A stretch of DNA of 64,000 bases, taken from NCBI RefSeq assembly GCF_035222275.1, contig NC_085886.1:3844001-3908000 (forward strand). The letters run 5' to 3'. This DNA comes from Podospora bellae-mahoneyi (lineage: Eukaryota; Ascomycota; Sordariomycetes; Sordariales; Podosporaceae). The position numbers and the translations under genes are program-made. This document shows, piece after piece, positions 11,637 to 22,099 of this stretch (positions are counted from its first letter, which is position 1; each line of letters opens with the position of its first letter). The notes below the pieces were generated by a model that ran no database searches, was not told the DNA's origin, and saw nothing but the letters and a program-made list of their open reading frames with translations.

Positions 11637-12737
11637 CATTCTCACTGGTGGACGAGTCTCTTCATACCATGTTCCCAGCACATTTGTGAGGGAGTCTGGC
11701 TTCTCCTTTTGAAAGCCCCAGATCTGCAGGACAAGTTGTACCACAGAGCTGCTGCCTGTGAGACAAGCTGGTTCGCCAGAGGGGACCAACAAAAACGTGT
11801 TTGAGTTTACCGAGCAGAGTGAGGGGTTGTGGGGTACAACTAAGTTGCCTACTGGCAACGTTTCCTTGGTTTGCTTTCTGTTTGCTCTTTGCAATGTTGG
11901 CCCGTTTCGTTTCTTTGCGTATATAAGCTGTAGCAAGCTTCGGGAATCGCGAGGCGCCGTTTCTTTTGTTGGAGTGGACTGTGGAAGGAAAGAGGTGCGA
12001 CTAGCAACAAAAAGTGGGAACTGCTGTAGGGAGTCTGTGGTGGTATAGGTTTCGAATACTTGTACAATACAACGGGAATGAGTGCGGAAATTGGGAGAGC
12101 AAATGCGGATCCGATGGTTTTGGAAGTTTTATCTTTAATGAAGTTGGTAGTGCTACTTTCTAGAGCGGCTTTAATGTAGTTGCTTGTGAGTCATCTGGCA
12201 TCTATTGACACGACCATGATTGTTGACCTGAATAACCCTGAAACTTTGGCGGGATGGTGAGTTGGTGATGTGGTATGAATGCTTGATTTAAGCCGTTTCG
12301 ATTTGAAGAAGTCTTGGGAGCTCACACCAAAGAAAATTCCGTTATATAAGACACCAAGTTTTGGCAGCCTTCTCCACGGGGCTGTGTAGCCTTGCCTTGC
12401 GCCAAGGAATGCCATGCGGCAGGAAACCCACAATCGGAACTTGCCGTCAAAATTTCCCGGAGCAGAGGCAGAGCTCATAGCGGAGTGTGGGCAGCCCAAG
12501 AACCACCGCCGGGGAGTCGCAACCGTGATAGTTGAAGCTCCCGTCCCACACCTCATTCCCAGCGCAGCAGCAGCCATTGATTCTACCTGTCACCAGCGCC
12601 ACCCTTGATATAACGCCCTCCAACAACCTGCGGCGACGAGCGAGCAATAGGTTGTCGAACAGCCCCGCGCCGCCAACCATCCTTCCCCCACGAAAGACAA
12701 ACCGAGCGACGACGACAAAGGAAAGAAGAGACAAACC
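11637..12737. other. intergenic region upstream of the bS6m gene
   Basis: About 1.1 kb with only short frames that lack domains. The last 250 bases before the bS6m start are rich in CCACC/ACGACG and purine runs and look like a 5' UTR. I see no RNA gene or mobile element here. Confidence 0.5.
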
Positions 12738-13185
12738 ATGTTGTACGAGACAATCGGCATTGTATGTCCCCCCTCGCCGAGCCCTCTTTCAAACGAAACA
12801 GAACCAGCAAACCACCCGATTTCTAACAAAAAGCTCCTTCTTGTTTTTCCAGGTCCGCTCCGGGCACCTCCCCGAAGTAAAAGAGCTGGTCCTCACGGCC
12901 GGCAAGATCATCCTCCAGCAGGGGGGTGTCATCCGCGACATCCGCAACTGGGGCACCTTCTCCCTCCCCCAGGCCATCTCCCGCGGCCAGCAGCGCCACA
13001 CAAAGGGCCACTACTTCATCATGCGCTACGACTGCGGCATCAAGGCCAACGAGCAGGTCCGCAAGACGCTCGCCCTCGACGTGCGCGTCATCCGGTCCGC
13101 CAACGTCAAGCTCGGCAACGGCAAGCTCGAGACGCTGAGCAAGTTTGGCGAGATTCGGTGGGATAAGCTGGAGGGCGAGGTGTAA
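12738..13185 (+). CDS. MRP17: mitochondrial small-subunit ribosomal protein bS6m
   Basis: Exon 1 (12738-12761) encodes only MLYETIGI; the intron runs from GTATGT to CAG at 12852, and exon 2 is 12853-13185. The product has 118 residues. MLYETIGIVRSGHL and the later IIRDIRNWG-like stretch (VIRDIRNWGTFSLP) followed by GHYFIMRYDC are typical of the bS6 family, in which beta strands and helices form a ferredoxin-like fold. Yeast Mrp17 is the equivalent in the mitochondrial ribosome. A tiny first exon is common in this family. There is no separate long targeting peptide, as in other bS6m proteins. The gene is convergent with DCN1 downstream. Confidence 0.95.
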
Positions 13186-13885
13186 GAGATGGGGTACCGG
13201 AAAAGAAAAAGAAAAAAAGGAAAAGAAAAAAAAACGAAAAATAGAAACGGGATACCCAGGGATGAACAATGAACGTGAGGAGCTTACAAGGGAAAGGAGG
13301 CGATTTCAGAGATAAGAGTTTCTGTATGATATGTATTGTATATGGATTGGCAAGGGAAATATGGAAGAAGAGGCTACCATTTCCAAGGATATGACATGAC
13401 CATGCTGAAGTTTTGCAGGTGAGCATCTATGCATCACGGTTTCTAACAGAGGACGTCCGAAATTTAAGAGCAGCAGGCAGTTGCGGCATCTCAAACCAGA
13501 GGGGCGCCAGTATTCGGCTACTAAAGATGACGAGTTGACATGTTGCATACTATTTTCGCAGGACTCGGTCTTGTTGCAGAGGCATATGCTGTAGTGGACC
13601 AGCCTCCAGAATAAGGCTTGTACTCAACAAGTAGCCCATTAAACACGCAGAACGCTTCTTTTAGTTTAATCTATTGTGGTGCTTCATGCTTTCCCCTTTA
13701 CCAGCCTGCAGATATAACGCCATGACAAATGCTTCAGCCCGTGTACCCATCCCAGAAGCACCACGCCCTATGCAAATCCCCCGGATGCCCGCCCCTCCGG
13801 TTCCGCATGAGGAATATGACCCTCCATGGCAAGTCCTGGTACGAACCCCCCAAACCCAGTGACAGTATCCGAACAAGCGCCTTTT
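13186..13885. other. convergent 3' region between the bS6m gene and DCN1
   Basis: Seven hundred bases between two convergent genes. The first part (13197-13250) is a purine run of A with scattered G, typical of a 3' UTR. Nothing coding is seen. Confidence 0.5.
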
Positions 13886-16142
13886 CTACTCGTCCACGTC
13901 CATGTCGTCCTTGGCCTTGGGAGCCACAATCCCCTTCTCCCGGCACCAGACCACAAAGTCGTCGATGATGCCTGGCCAAGCTTGCTCCTCGGACCAGAAA
14001 CCAAGGGACTCATCCTCGAGCGTCTTGTTGACGAACACCAATGTCTGGTTCCACAAGTCCTTGCTCACGGTGCGTGTCCACTTTCCTTCTTCAGCCGCGT
14101 CGGGATTTGGTGGCGGAACGTAAAACTTCTCCTGCAGGTACTCTGACCACGACTCCAACCAGTTGACATTGGCAGTCTTCCACTCGTGCCCAATGCCGGC
14201 GTCGAAAAGCATCTCCCACATAGCGCAAGCCGTGTCCATGGCCATGGCCTTGTTAGTTTTCCCAACAACAAAGGCGTACTGGTACAGCTTCTTGTAATAG
14301 GCTGGGTCGTGGGAGACCTGCTTCATCCGAGATTGGACATAGCGTTTTTGGGTTGCCAGGTCGGGTTTGACGCTGGCGTCGAGAGTTTCGATGACCTCGC
14401 TCCAGCCCTCCACAAAGCCTTCCTTGGTGATTTCTCCAATGGTCATGGCCTTGACGATTTCACACACCACAAGCAGGCTGTAATCGGCAGGGTTGGCGCC
14501 CACAGCCTCGAGGTAGCGCATGGATGAATCTGCCCCCAGGGCCGGGTCCCCGCTATCGTGGTTGTCATTCTTGTCCTCGTCTAGTTTAGATGTCAGAATT
14601 GACCTGGGGGGTTCCCTTGCCGAACATAAACTTACCAGTCTCGAAATCATCAAAGATGGCTTCTAACTGCTTCTTTCGCGCGTCTGCCTCCTGCTGCTTC
14701 GCACTCGAAGCTCCATCATGGGCAGAAAAGTATCTAGAGCAGAAAGATTCGAGGTCAGCGGTTCTATTCAAGAGTGCATGTGCGGACTGCGCTGCATAAA
14801 CAAAACGAACTTGAGTGGCGACCTGTCCTTCGACTTGGACTTTGCCCCCTTGGCCGACAGATCGGGGGCGGCCTTCTTGGTGGCAGACTTTGACTTTTTC
14901 GGTGCCTTGGGCATGATGATGTCTGGAGGCTTGATGGTGTTGGGTGGGGCTTCTCTAATGGAGAGCTGTGGTGCAGGTTTTGGATTGGAATTAATAGTAG
15001 GGACCGGGAGAGAATGCAGTGATGAGTCGCCGCTGTCAGTCTCGGTCGCTCCCTCACTAGGCGGCGCCTTTGGTGGAGGTTGCCCTGGTCGTTTGTGAAA
15101 GCACGAGGCAAACAGGGTGCGGAGCACACTGCGCCCGCTGTTGCCTTCGTGCCTGCGGCTAGTGCCCATTGTGAGGAAGAATCAGGTCCTAGGAATTGGA
15201 TGGGCAGGTGCAAGAACTTGTTTTTTGCATTCGATGCTTAATTTGCTCAAATGCCCGGATGCTCAGATGCTCAACTGCTCAGAGCGTCTCCAAGATCAGA
15301 CTGAGGTGGGTTCCACTGGAAACCTTCAATAAGCCAGAGGGCAACGCCCTCATAATGGCTTGAATGCGCCAAAAGTCAAAGTAATGCCGACGATCAAGCG
15401 TCGCAAAGGAGAAGAATGAAAAAGAAACGAGAAGAGAAGTGTCCCCAAAAGAAAAACAGCCGGGAAAAAGGAACAGTTGCACAAATGAAAGTGGGATGGC
15501 CAGTGTTTTGTCTAGTTGCGAGAGCTTATATGAGACATGGTGTCGCAATGCCGATCTCTTCTTCCAGAACACTTCCACAGCCGGCCACCCCCCCTAAACC
15601 TAGCGTTTGGCCGTCTATCTCATGAAGAGTGGAGGCCGGTCGAGCCTCCTTATCCATCGCCAACCCGACGACATGACTATTTTCCCGTCTCCGGGATGGG
15701 AGCCGCTTCAAGCAGGGAACCCAGTGGGGGTGGGGGGACCGCCATGGCAAGGGCAACCAACTTGGACAGTGCCGGCGCGGTGACAAAGTGCAAGGGGAAC
15801 AGCAGGAGACTAATACGAATATGAGTAAATGGAAATGAAACTGACCTGTTCACAGCGGCATTGAGATCGTAGTTGGCATTCTTCAGGTACTGTCGCATTC
15901 ATCCAGGTGTCAGCGCGCGGGTCATGCGGGAGCAAGGATAGAGGTCCATAGTAGTTGATATCGGCCCGAAAGAAGGGGGTCTTTTCGGCCATACGGTATG
16001 ACGGGACGAGAAAGGGAGAGAGAGGGGGAGGGAGGGATGGAAGAGAGAGAGTTAAACCCACCAGCTGCGCATTTTCACGAGACGCATTTGTGGCCTCGAC
16101 AAACTGCGATGCCAGGCGCCGCTGTGTGGTTGTGGACGGCAT
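13886..16142 (-). CDS. DCN1: DCN1, cullin neddylation E3 co-factor
   Basis: Four exons on the minus strand, read from high to low coordinate: 16142-16062, 15889-15846, 14733-14636 and 14580-13886, giving 305 residues with matching phases. Exons 1-2 encode a UBA-like domain (ASQFVEATNASRENAQL then YLKNANYDLNAAVNRYF). Exon 3 starts YFSAHDGASSAKQQ. Exons 3-4 encode the PONY/DUF298 domain with IFDDFETDEDKND, MRYLEAVGA, LLVVCEIVKA, ETLDASVKPD, KLYQYAFVVG, FVNKTLED and EEQAWPGIIDDFVVW. Dcn1 promotes transfer of Nedd8/Rub1 to cullins. The acidic C-terminus DDMDVDE is short. The third intron is about 1.1 kb, very long compared with others here, and contains an open frame on the same strand that could be an alternative first exon (separate entry). 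Confidence 0.88.
14823..15169 (-). CDS. candidate alternative first exon of DCN1
   Basis: Inside the long DCN1 intron, on the same strand, a frame opens at the ATG at 15169 and stays open for 134 codons. It encodes MGTSRRHEGN, then a Pro/Ser-rich part, then a Lys/Ser/Ala-rich part (MPKAPKKSKS... KGAKSKSKDR). At 14823/14822 an AG|GT site would splice over 89 nt to the exon starting at 14733. That intron has a CTGAC branch-like site about 20 nt before TAG. The phase fits exactly, giving KDR-YFSAHDG and a 379-residue isoform without the UBA domain. The donor (GTCGCC) is weak. Human DCNL4 and DCNL5 have basic nuclear-localising leaders instead of UBA. The alternatives are an unrelated nested ORF or a 5' UTR; a shorter product could begin at the internal MPKAPKK methionine. 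Confidence 0.4.
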
Positions 16143-17697
16143 GGCTGCTGGCACAGAACCCAAATAATAAAGCCCAGTCCGCGGCCGTAAGACGGTGACT
16201 GACTGTCTGTCGGATGTTGCCCTGCACGCTCGACGTCCTCCAAAGTCTTGTCCAACACGACGGCAGGACAAGAAGCAATCCGCACGGTATCGCACAGGCG
16301 GCAGTAGCCCAGGTCTCTTCGCAAACGGGAGGGGTTGGCTGGGAATGGCTGGATGGATGGATGGCACGGCGGCGTCCGTTATCGTTACTGGGGCGGATAG
16401 AGCAGTGGGAAATCAAAAAACAAGCCCTAGATGTCGACTGCCGAGGCGATCAAGTCGTCTCTTTTTTCGTTCGGTGCAGGCAGAAGAGGGGAAGACTGGT
16501 GGTCGGATTCGGTCGCCAAGCGAAAGGGGGGATGTCGAAAAGGGCCTAAACGCCTGTTCGGGTCTGAGATCCGAATCGCGGGGTAGTAGACAGCGACAGA
16601 GAGGTGTATTCGCTTGTGGCGGACAGGGCAGTACGCAGGTGTCGAAGCAACAGTTGGGGAGGGGCACTGCTATATAAACCTACAGAGGTGGCTCACACGG
16701 CGAGAAAGAAATGGATGGGATGGATGGATGGATGGATGGGTGTTGAGCTTTCAAAAAGCGTCAGACCGGAATGCAGCGCCTTGGGCTGGCAAGGCTGAAA
16801 AATGGACGTCATGGCGGGGACCCCTTCAGGTTCCGTCCCGTCCCTTGAGCTCGGGGTGTGGATCTGAGGTAAGGCATCGACCATCGCTAAGCAGCTATCG
16901 CTATCGCCGCCGTATGGCGGGCATCTTGGCGTCCGTCCAGGGGGGCTGTTTCTGGTAGCCCATTCACCACATCTCGGGCAGACCACTAGCGCAGCTGTCA
17001 CGGTGCCCGGCGTGGAGCTGCCGATGCATTTTACTGTGACATTTACGGCCTTGGTGGCATAGTCTCGGCCGATATATTTCATCTTTTTTTGCCGTGAGCA
17101 TTATTAAGAACGAAACATCTACCTGGTTCTGGTCAATCTCGTCTGTGTCAGTGCAAGTGTGAGAATGATTTGATAAGTAAAGGGGTATTGCAACACTGGG
17201 CGGCGTCCCTGCCAAGAAAAAAAAAAAAAAGGCAAAACAGAGGTATTCATATATACAGCCTTCCGTTCATCCCAAGTCGACATAAAATGAACTCCGCCCA
17301 TGAATGATGTGAACAGCGCCAGAAACGACGAAAACAAAACCGCCGCTTCAGCCAACACTGCACCTAGTCTATACTTTCATGCCCAATCCTCGCTGGCTTT
17401 CATGCTCTCAGTCTCCAGTGTTGATCCTGCTGCCCGTCACAGAACTCCTACAATCGTTGTAGCTTGGCGTGTTGTGCCTACGTCCTCCGTACCCTTATCA
17501 CGGTTGGCCTGGGACAGCTAAGCAAATCCAATCGAGCCAATCGTGTTGTGGCCGCTTTCCCTCCGAGCATCGCTGTCCGATACAACATTCAGATCTGGTG
17601 GTGTCTGGAGCGTCTTCGGACTCACTAGCCTCTCGCCGCGCCTTTCACCACGCATCGCCCGACTCCGCTGGAGCGAGCGCATGTCTCGGCAAGCCCT
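16143..17697. other. DCN1 promoter side and MVP1 3' region
   Basis: About 1.55 kb without a recognisable gene. It contains two short GGAT/ATGG microsatellites (16349-16365 and 16711-16740) and an A-run near 17217-17230. Open frames here are short and lack domain signals. Confidence 0.5.
16711..16740 (+). repeat. (ATGG)n microsatellite
   Basis: A tetranucleotide tract of ATGG/GGAT units with one interruption, in the region between DCN1 and MVP1. A smaller tract of the same unit lies at 16349-16365. Confidence 0.85.
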
Positions 17698-20296
17698 CTA
17701 ATCGCCGAGTGGCATGCCCTCAAGTTCATCAATAAGCCGGCGCCAGTTGTCTGCCAGCATCTCCGAGTACTTGACGCGCTCCTGTGCCCAATCTTGGTTC
17801 CACCGCGAGACGTTGTACTGGGTTTGCTGGAAAAAGAGCAACTCGTCGCGGATGCATTCCTTCACAAAAACGGACCGATTGTGCTGGTTGACGATCGACT
17901 CCTTGTCCTAGAGTGGCCCTTTGGTTAGTTCCCAAGTTCTGGGTCTTCCACTGCAAGCGAACCTCGAACGAACCTTGATGATGGCTTCCACCACCTTTTC
18001 CATCTCGCCCGGCTTGACCATCCCTTCTGGCTTGGTGCGCAGAGCAGCAAGCCGTGTCTCGTTTGTGGCAATGCGGCGCTCCAGCTGAGGGATATTGTCC
18101 TTGTCGAGTCTTTCCCTACGATCAAAAAGATCTCGCAAACTGACCAGCGCGTCTCTCTGGCGCTTGAGGTCCTCCAACACACCTTCGTCCCATGCACGAG
18201 CTTCGTCCTCCAGCAAACCCTGGGCCGTGCGCAGATGACGACTCATTGCTTGGAGGCCGTCATTCAGCAGGGGAATTTCGTTGGTGTCGGTGGCATATGT
18301 GTCGGCACTGGCCTCAGTCAAGGACGTGAGGGTCAGCGCAACCCGGGCATGGTCAGCGGCGACGCCCTCGGAGCGCTTGACAAGCCGGTCCATGATGTTG
18401 CAAACCGTAATGTATAATTCAGCGCTCCGTTTTACGCCAGCACGAGTGCGACTAAAGAGTTCCTCCAGCGTCTGTGGGAGGGAATCTTCGAGCCCTGGAG
18501 GCAAAGCGCGGCCGGCAAACTCATCCTGTATGGAGATCGTAGCTTGCTTCCGCCAAACCGACAGTTCCTGGTGCTCCTTGGGTCAACTTCGACATCAGTT
18601 ACAAAGAAGGCCGGGATGCTACTCACGGTGGGGACGGTTAAGAACATGATGACCATCTGCTCCTGGCTCAGGACTGGATGCCGAACAAGCGCGTTGAGGA
18701 ACCTAGCCAGACCGCGGCGTCTCTTCTCAATAAAAGCCCCGTCGTTGGACAGATGGTTTCCGTTGACTACATCCTATTAGCATCCTTCGCTGTCGCAATC
18801 ACAAAATGATCACGGTGTTCGCACCTGCAACCCGCTTCGGAGGTAAAAGCGGCAGCACTCGGAAGGGATATCGCTTGTGCAGACAGTCCAACAGCCACAC
18901 AAAATCGCTATACCGTCGAATCACCTTGCTGGTTCGTCTTGTGCTGGATACCTCGTAGTTGTGGTGCTGAAACAGAAACATGCCCTCCTTCTCGGGCATC
19001 AAGGTAACCATTATATTTTCTTCCACAGCTGAGCCTGCTCGCCCGCCTCCAATGGTCCTGCTAGGAGTCGGGCCCACGGGCTGAACAATCGCAGGCTCAC
19101 GCGCCCCTTCGTTGACGGCAAAGGGAACAGTGGGAATGGCACCCTGACTGCTGAAACCACCGGCCGATGACGGGTTCCCATCAAAAAATCCCCAGGTGCC
19201 TGCCGACTCTCCTACTGGTCCCGAAGCGGACGGAGGTGCACTGGTGGTGAAGGTAGACGTTGTGCGGCCCGGCATCGTAGCCTGTGGGCTTGTGCTGAAC
19301 AAGCCGCTCCCGTTCTCAACGGATGCCGTACCGGGGACATCGCTGCCGTTGGATCGCGGGGGTTCGGGGCCGTGGTTATGGTTCTTATGCACGTCGGGCG
19401 TGTTCCACGGATCTTCTGGGTAGTCCATGGACGCCTTCCTAATGGTGCGATGCTGGCGGGTCGAAGGAAGCGGCTTGTGGGCCGACGCAGGAAGAGGTGG
19501 TGACACTGGTCGCTGAGGCGGTTTGGCACCCAGTTCGGCAAGATGGGGCAGGGCTGGTGTGGTGTCGACGAGGCCGTGGAGCTTGGGCTGGGGTAGACCT
19601 GGGGAGTTGACGCAACAAGGTTAGCTTGGATAAGCGCAAGGATGCAGCGGGAGGGAAATCAATCGAGGTGGTTGACAGCTCGTGGGATGCTGGCGATAAG
19701 ATAAGGTGATGCAACAGGCGAAGAGACACTGTAGGTAGTGGAAAGACAACAATGATGCGGAGAGGCGGGGCAACCCATCACTCACTTCGGCGGCGCTCAT
19801 CCACACCATCCAGGCTAACCGTCTCGCCTTCCTGGGCCAGACCAATCAAGGCCAGCAGAACATTGAACTCGCCCCGTTCCAGCGAGATGCCCTCGCTGCC
19901 GCCGCCGGGAGGAACCACAATCCCCATTATGCGTGCCTGGGCATCTGCACCTAGCTTAGCAGCCGCTAATGTTCTCGCGACGCCACCAGACGTGATGCGG
20001 CCTCCGCTGCCATCCTCGCGGGACACGACGTCGAACACCTCGACGTAGCTGTCGGGCACATCCGATGAAGCCAGCAGGTTGCGGATCAGATCGGCACGAG
20101 TGTGGTGCTTGCGGGGCGTCGGCAGGTCCCACGGCGACGAGTCCGACCCAGCATCATCGTCCGCGAAGAGAGCCGTTGATGTTGATTTAGTCATGGGCGA
20201 CTCGTCCTCAAAGAGCGATGATTTGCTGTTTGCGACATGGCTCGGCCCGGTGCCTGACGAGGCAGCTTCTGGCAGAGAGCTTCCAAAAAGAGACAT
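17698..20296 (-). CDS. MVP1: sorting nexin Mvp1
   Basis: Five exons on the minus strand: 20296-19786, 19598-18825, 18766-18627, 18567-17974 and 17907-17698, all phase-consistent, giving 742 residues. The N-terminal region starts MSLFGSSLPEA and includes a helical segment (IRNLLASSDVPDSYVEVFDVV) shared by fungal Mvp1 proteins. The middle is disordered, with WDLPTPRK and DPWNTPD motifs. A PX domain follows, with RRYSDFVWLL (the phosphoinositide-binding Arg), LPPKRVAVNGNHLSNDGAFIEKRRRGL and LARFLNALVRHP. The last 250 residues are a BAR-type helical region ending ELEGMPLGD. Yeast Mvp1 is a membrane-remodelling sorting nexin on endosomes, acting in retrograde and vacuolar sorting together with retromer-related factors; SNX8 is the animal relative. 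No defects are seen. Confidence 0.93.
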
Positions 20297-20855
20297 GGCA
20301 ACAAGGGCAATGGGGTAGATAGGTAGGTATCAGATTGAAAAGCAGGTTGAAGAGAAGGCAAGACTATGTGCGATGTGATTGATGGCAGAGACCAATGGTG
20401 ATTCCTGAAAGCAGCTGTCGCGATGCGCTACAGATATCATAAATGCATTGGATAGAAAGGTCCTTGGAGTGCCAGCGATGTTGCAACGATGCTAAATGTG
20501 GTGTTTTGTTTCTTCACGATGGCGAGGGATGTTGGAGATGTTGGAGGACTCGATGTTTCCTGGACGGGGGCGCGGCGGCTGGACCGACTGTGACGAAACC
20601 AGTTCCTGCTGCTGCTGCTGCTGCAGCACACGGAGCGTGGCCGGACAGGGGTAGCTTGTGCTTGACTTGTGCTTGGCCTTGGGAGAAACCGTTGCAGACT
20701 ACGCCACAAACTGGCGCATCAGCCACATGGAACAGCCCAGCATGAAATCAACATTAAAACGCACTTCGTAGAATAAATGCTTCACAACACGGGCATCATA
20801 CAGGACATTTTTGTCATTATAAAATACACAGCCCCAATAGGCCCTGGTTTGGGTT
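20297..20855. other. MVP1 promoter and uL15m 3' region
   Basis: About 560 bases. A GCTGCTGCTGCTGCT run lies near 20606-20625. No convincing gene. It must hold the MVP1 promoter and the end of the uL15m transcript. Confidence 0.5.
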
Positions 20856-21804
20856 CTAAAAGAGCCTCTCCTCGCTCGCGTCGGCCGACTTCTTCGACTT
20901 CTTGCCCACAAGGGCCTTCTCCCCAGGCACCTTGAAGTACAAACTGGGCGACTCGCCGGTCTTCAACGTGTGGCTCAGATACCCTCTGTGTGCAGGATCC
21001 CGGTAGTACTCGATATCCCATCTGCTCGTCGGGTCTGGCAACCGGTAAAAGTGCTTCCTGCTCGTCCTCGCCTGTTGCAACACACTTTCAACATGCTCGG
21101 GTCCGACCGGAAGGGGCTTGTCGGTGTGGACGCTCTTTCCGGAAACCAGGTTCTTGATGGCCGCCTTTGTGTAGTATCTCGTCGTGATCTTGCCGCCAGC
21201 GGCCTCGACAGCCAGGATGGCAGAGGCCGATGCTCGGGAGACGACAATGTTGATCGGTGTCCTGATCTCATTCTTTCCACGGGCGAGAAGCTTGATCCCA
21301 TCCTTGATTCCAACCAGTCCAGACCTCACAAGTTCGCGGGGGGTGATCGTCTTGGTGGGATCCAGGCGGCCAGCGTCGATCCAGCATTGCAGTCGGTCGA
21401 GGTTAAGTTCGGCCATTACCGGCGCGCGGCTGAAGCATGTTGTGTTAGCCCAGTGCCTCCAGATGTTGCAGTGATACCTACTGGTTGACAAAGCCCTTCT
21501 GACCATGCTTGAAGATGAGGGGGGTCTGACCACCCTGAAACCACGGGTTGACCTTGTTGCGGGCCTTTGTGCCCTTCATACCACGACCGGCCGTCTTGCC
21601 ATAGCCGGACGAGGCACCACGACCTCTGCGGATACGCTTGTGGTAGGCACCTTTGTTGTCAGAGAGGCTGGCGAGAATCGAGGCGCTCCTGGTCTGCACA
21701 GACAGCGCGGCGAAGAGGGAGACGAGAGATGGCTGCTTTGGCGGCACCTCGAGGGCCCTTCTGCAGCATTGCGCCGCCTGCACAAACGGTAATCTGGGGG
21801 GCAT
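20856..21804 (-). CDS. MRPL10: mitochondrial large-subunit ribosomal protein uL15m
   Basis: Two exons on the minus strand, 21804-21482 and 21429-20856, joined in phase 2 to give 298 residues. The N-terminal 30-40 residues (MPPRLPFVQAAQCCRRAL... SVQTRSASILASLSDN) look like a mitochondrial targeting peptide. The uL15 signature follows: GRGASSGYGKTAGRGMKGTKAR, then GGQTPLIFKHGQKGFVN. After the splice HRAPVMAELNLDRLQCWIDAGRLD and RELVRSGLVGIKDGIKLLARG continue the uL15 core, followed by the mitochondria-specific C-terminal extension ending KKSKKSADASEERLF. The protein would sit in the mitochondrial large subunit near the peptidyl-transferase region, as bacterial L15 does. Yeast Mrpl10 is the expected orthologue. 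Confidence 0.94.
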
Positions 21805-22099
21805 CGCGGCGGTGGGCTGTCGTAATCGCTCTGCGCTCTCTCAAAAATTGGTCGGCGGTTTCCAATTCGAAATATCCCGGCATCCAAGCCCCTCCACGCC
21901 ATTGGCTGCAGCCACCCCACCTTCCACCGCTGGCAGCTTGAAAGCCTGGCAGCAGCTGGCAAGTACTTTACCGACAGCTGTGTTGGGGTGACTTCGAAGG
22001 TATTGACTTCACACTCCTTTGAGAACGCTTTGTAATTCTGCAATAGACACATTCAGACAGAGAGGCCTGTTTGCAGCCGAGTGTCGATATCATTACTTT

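Noticed and set aside
13197-13250. A-rich run after the bS6m gene as a retroposon tail
   Set aside because: It is interrupted by G and T and follows directly on the gene's stop codon, so a purine-rich 3' UTR is simpler.
15810-16367. 185-codon minus-strand frame around the DCN1 5' end
   Set aside because: Only its part from 16142 to 16062 is coding (DCN1 exon 1); the rest reads promoter and intron.
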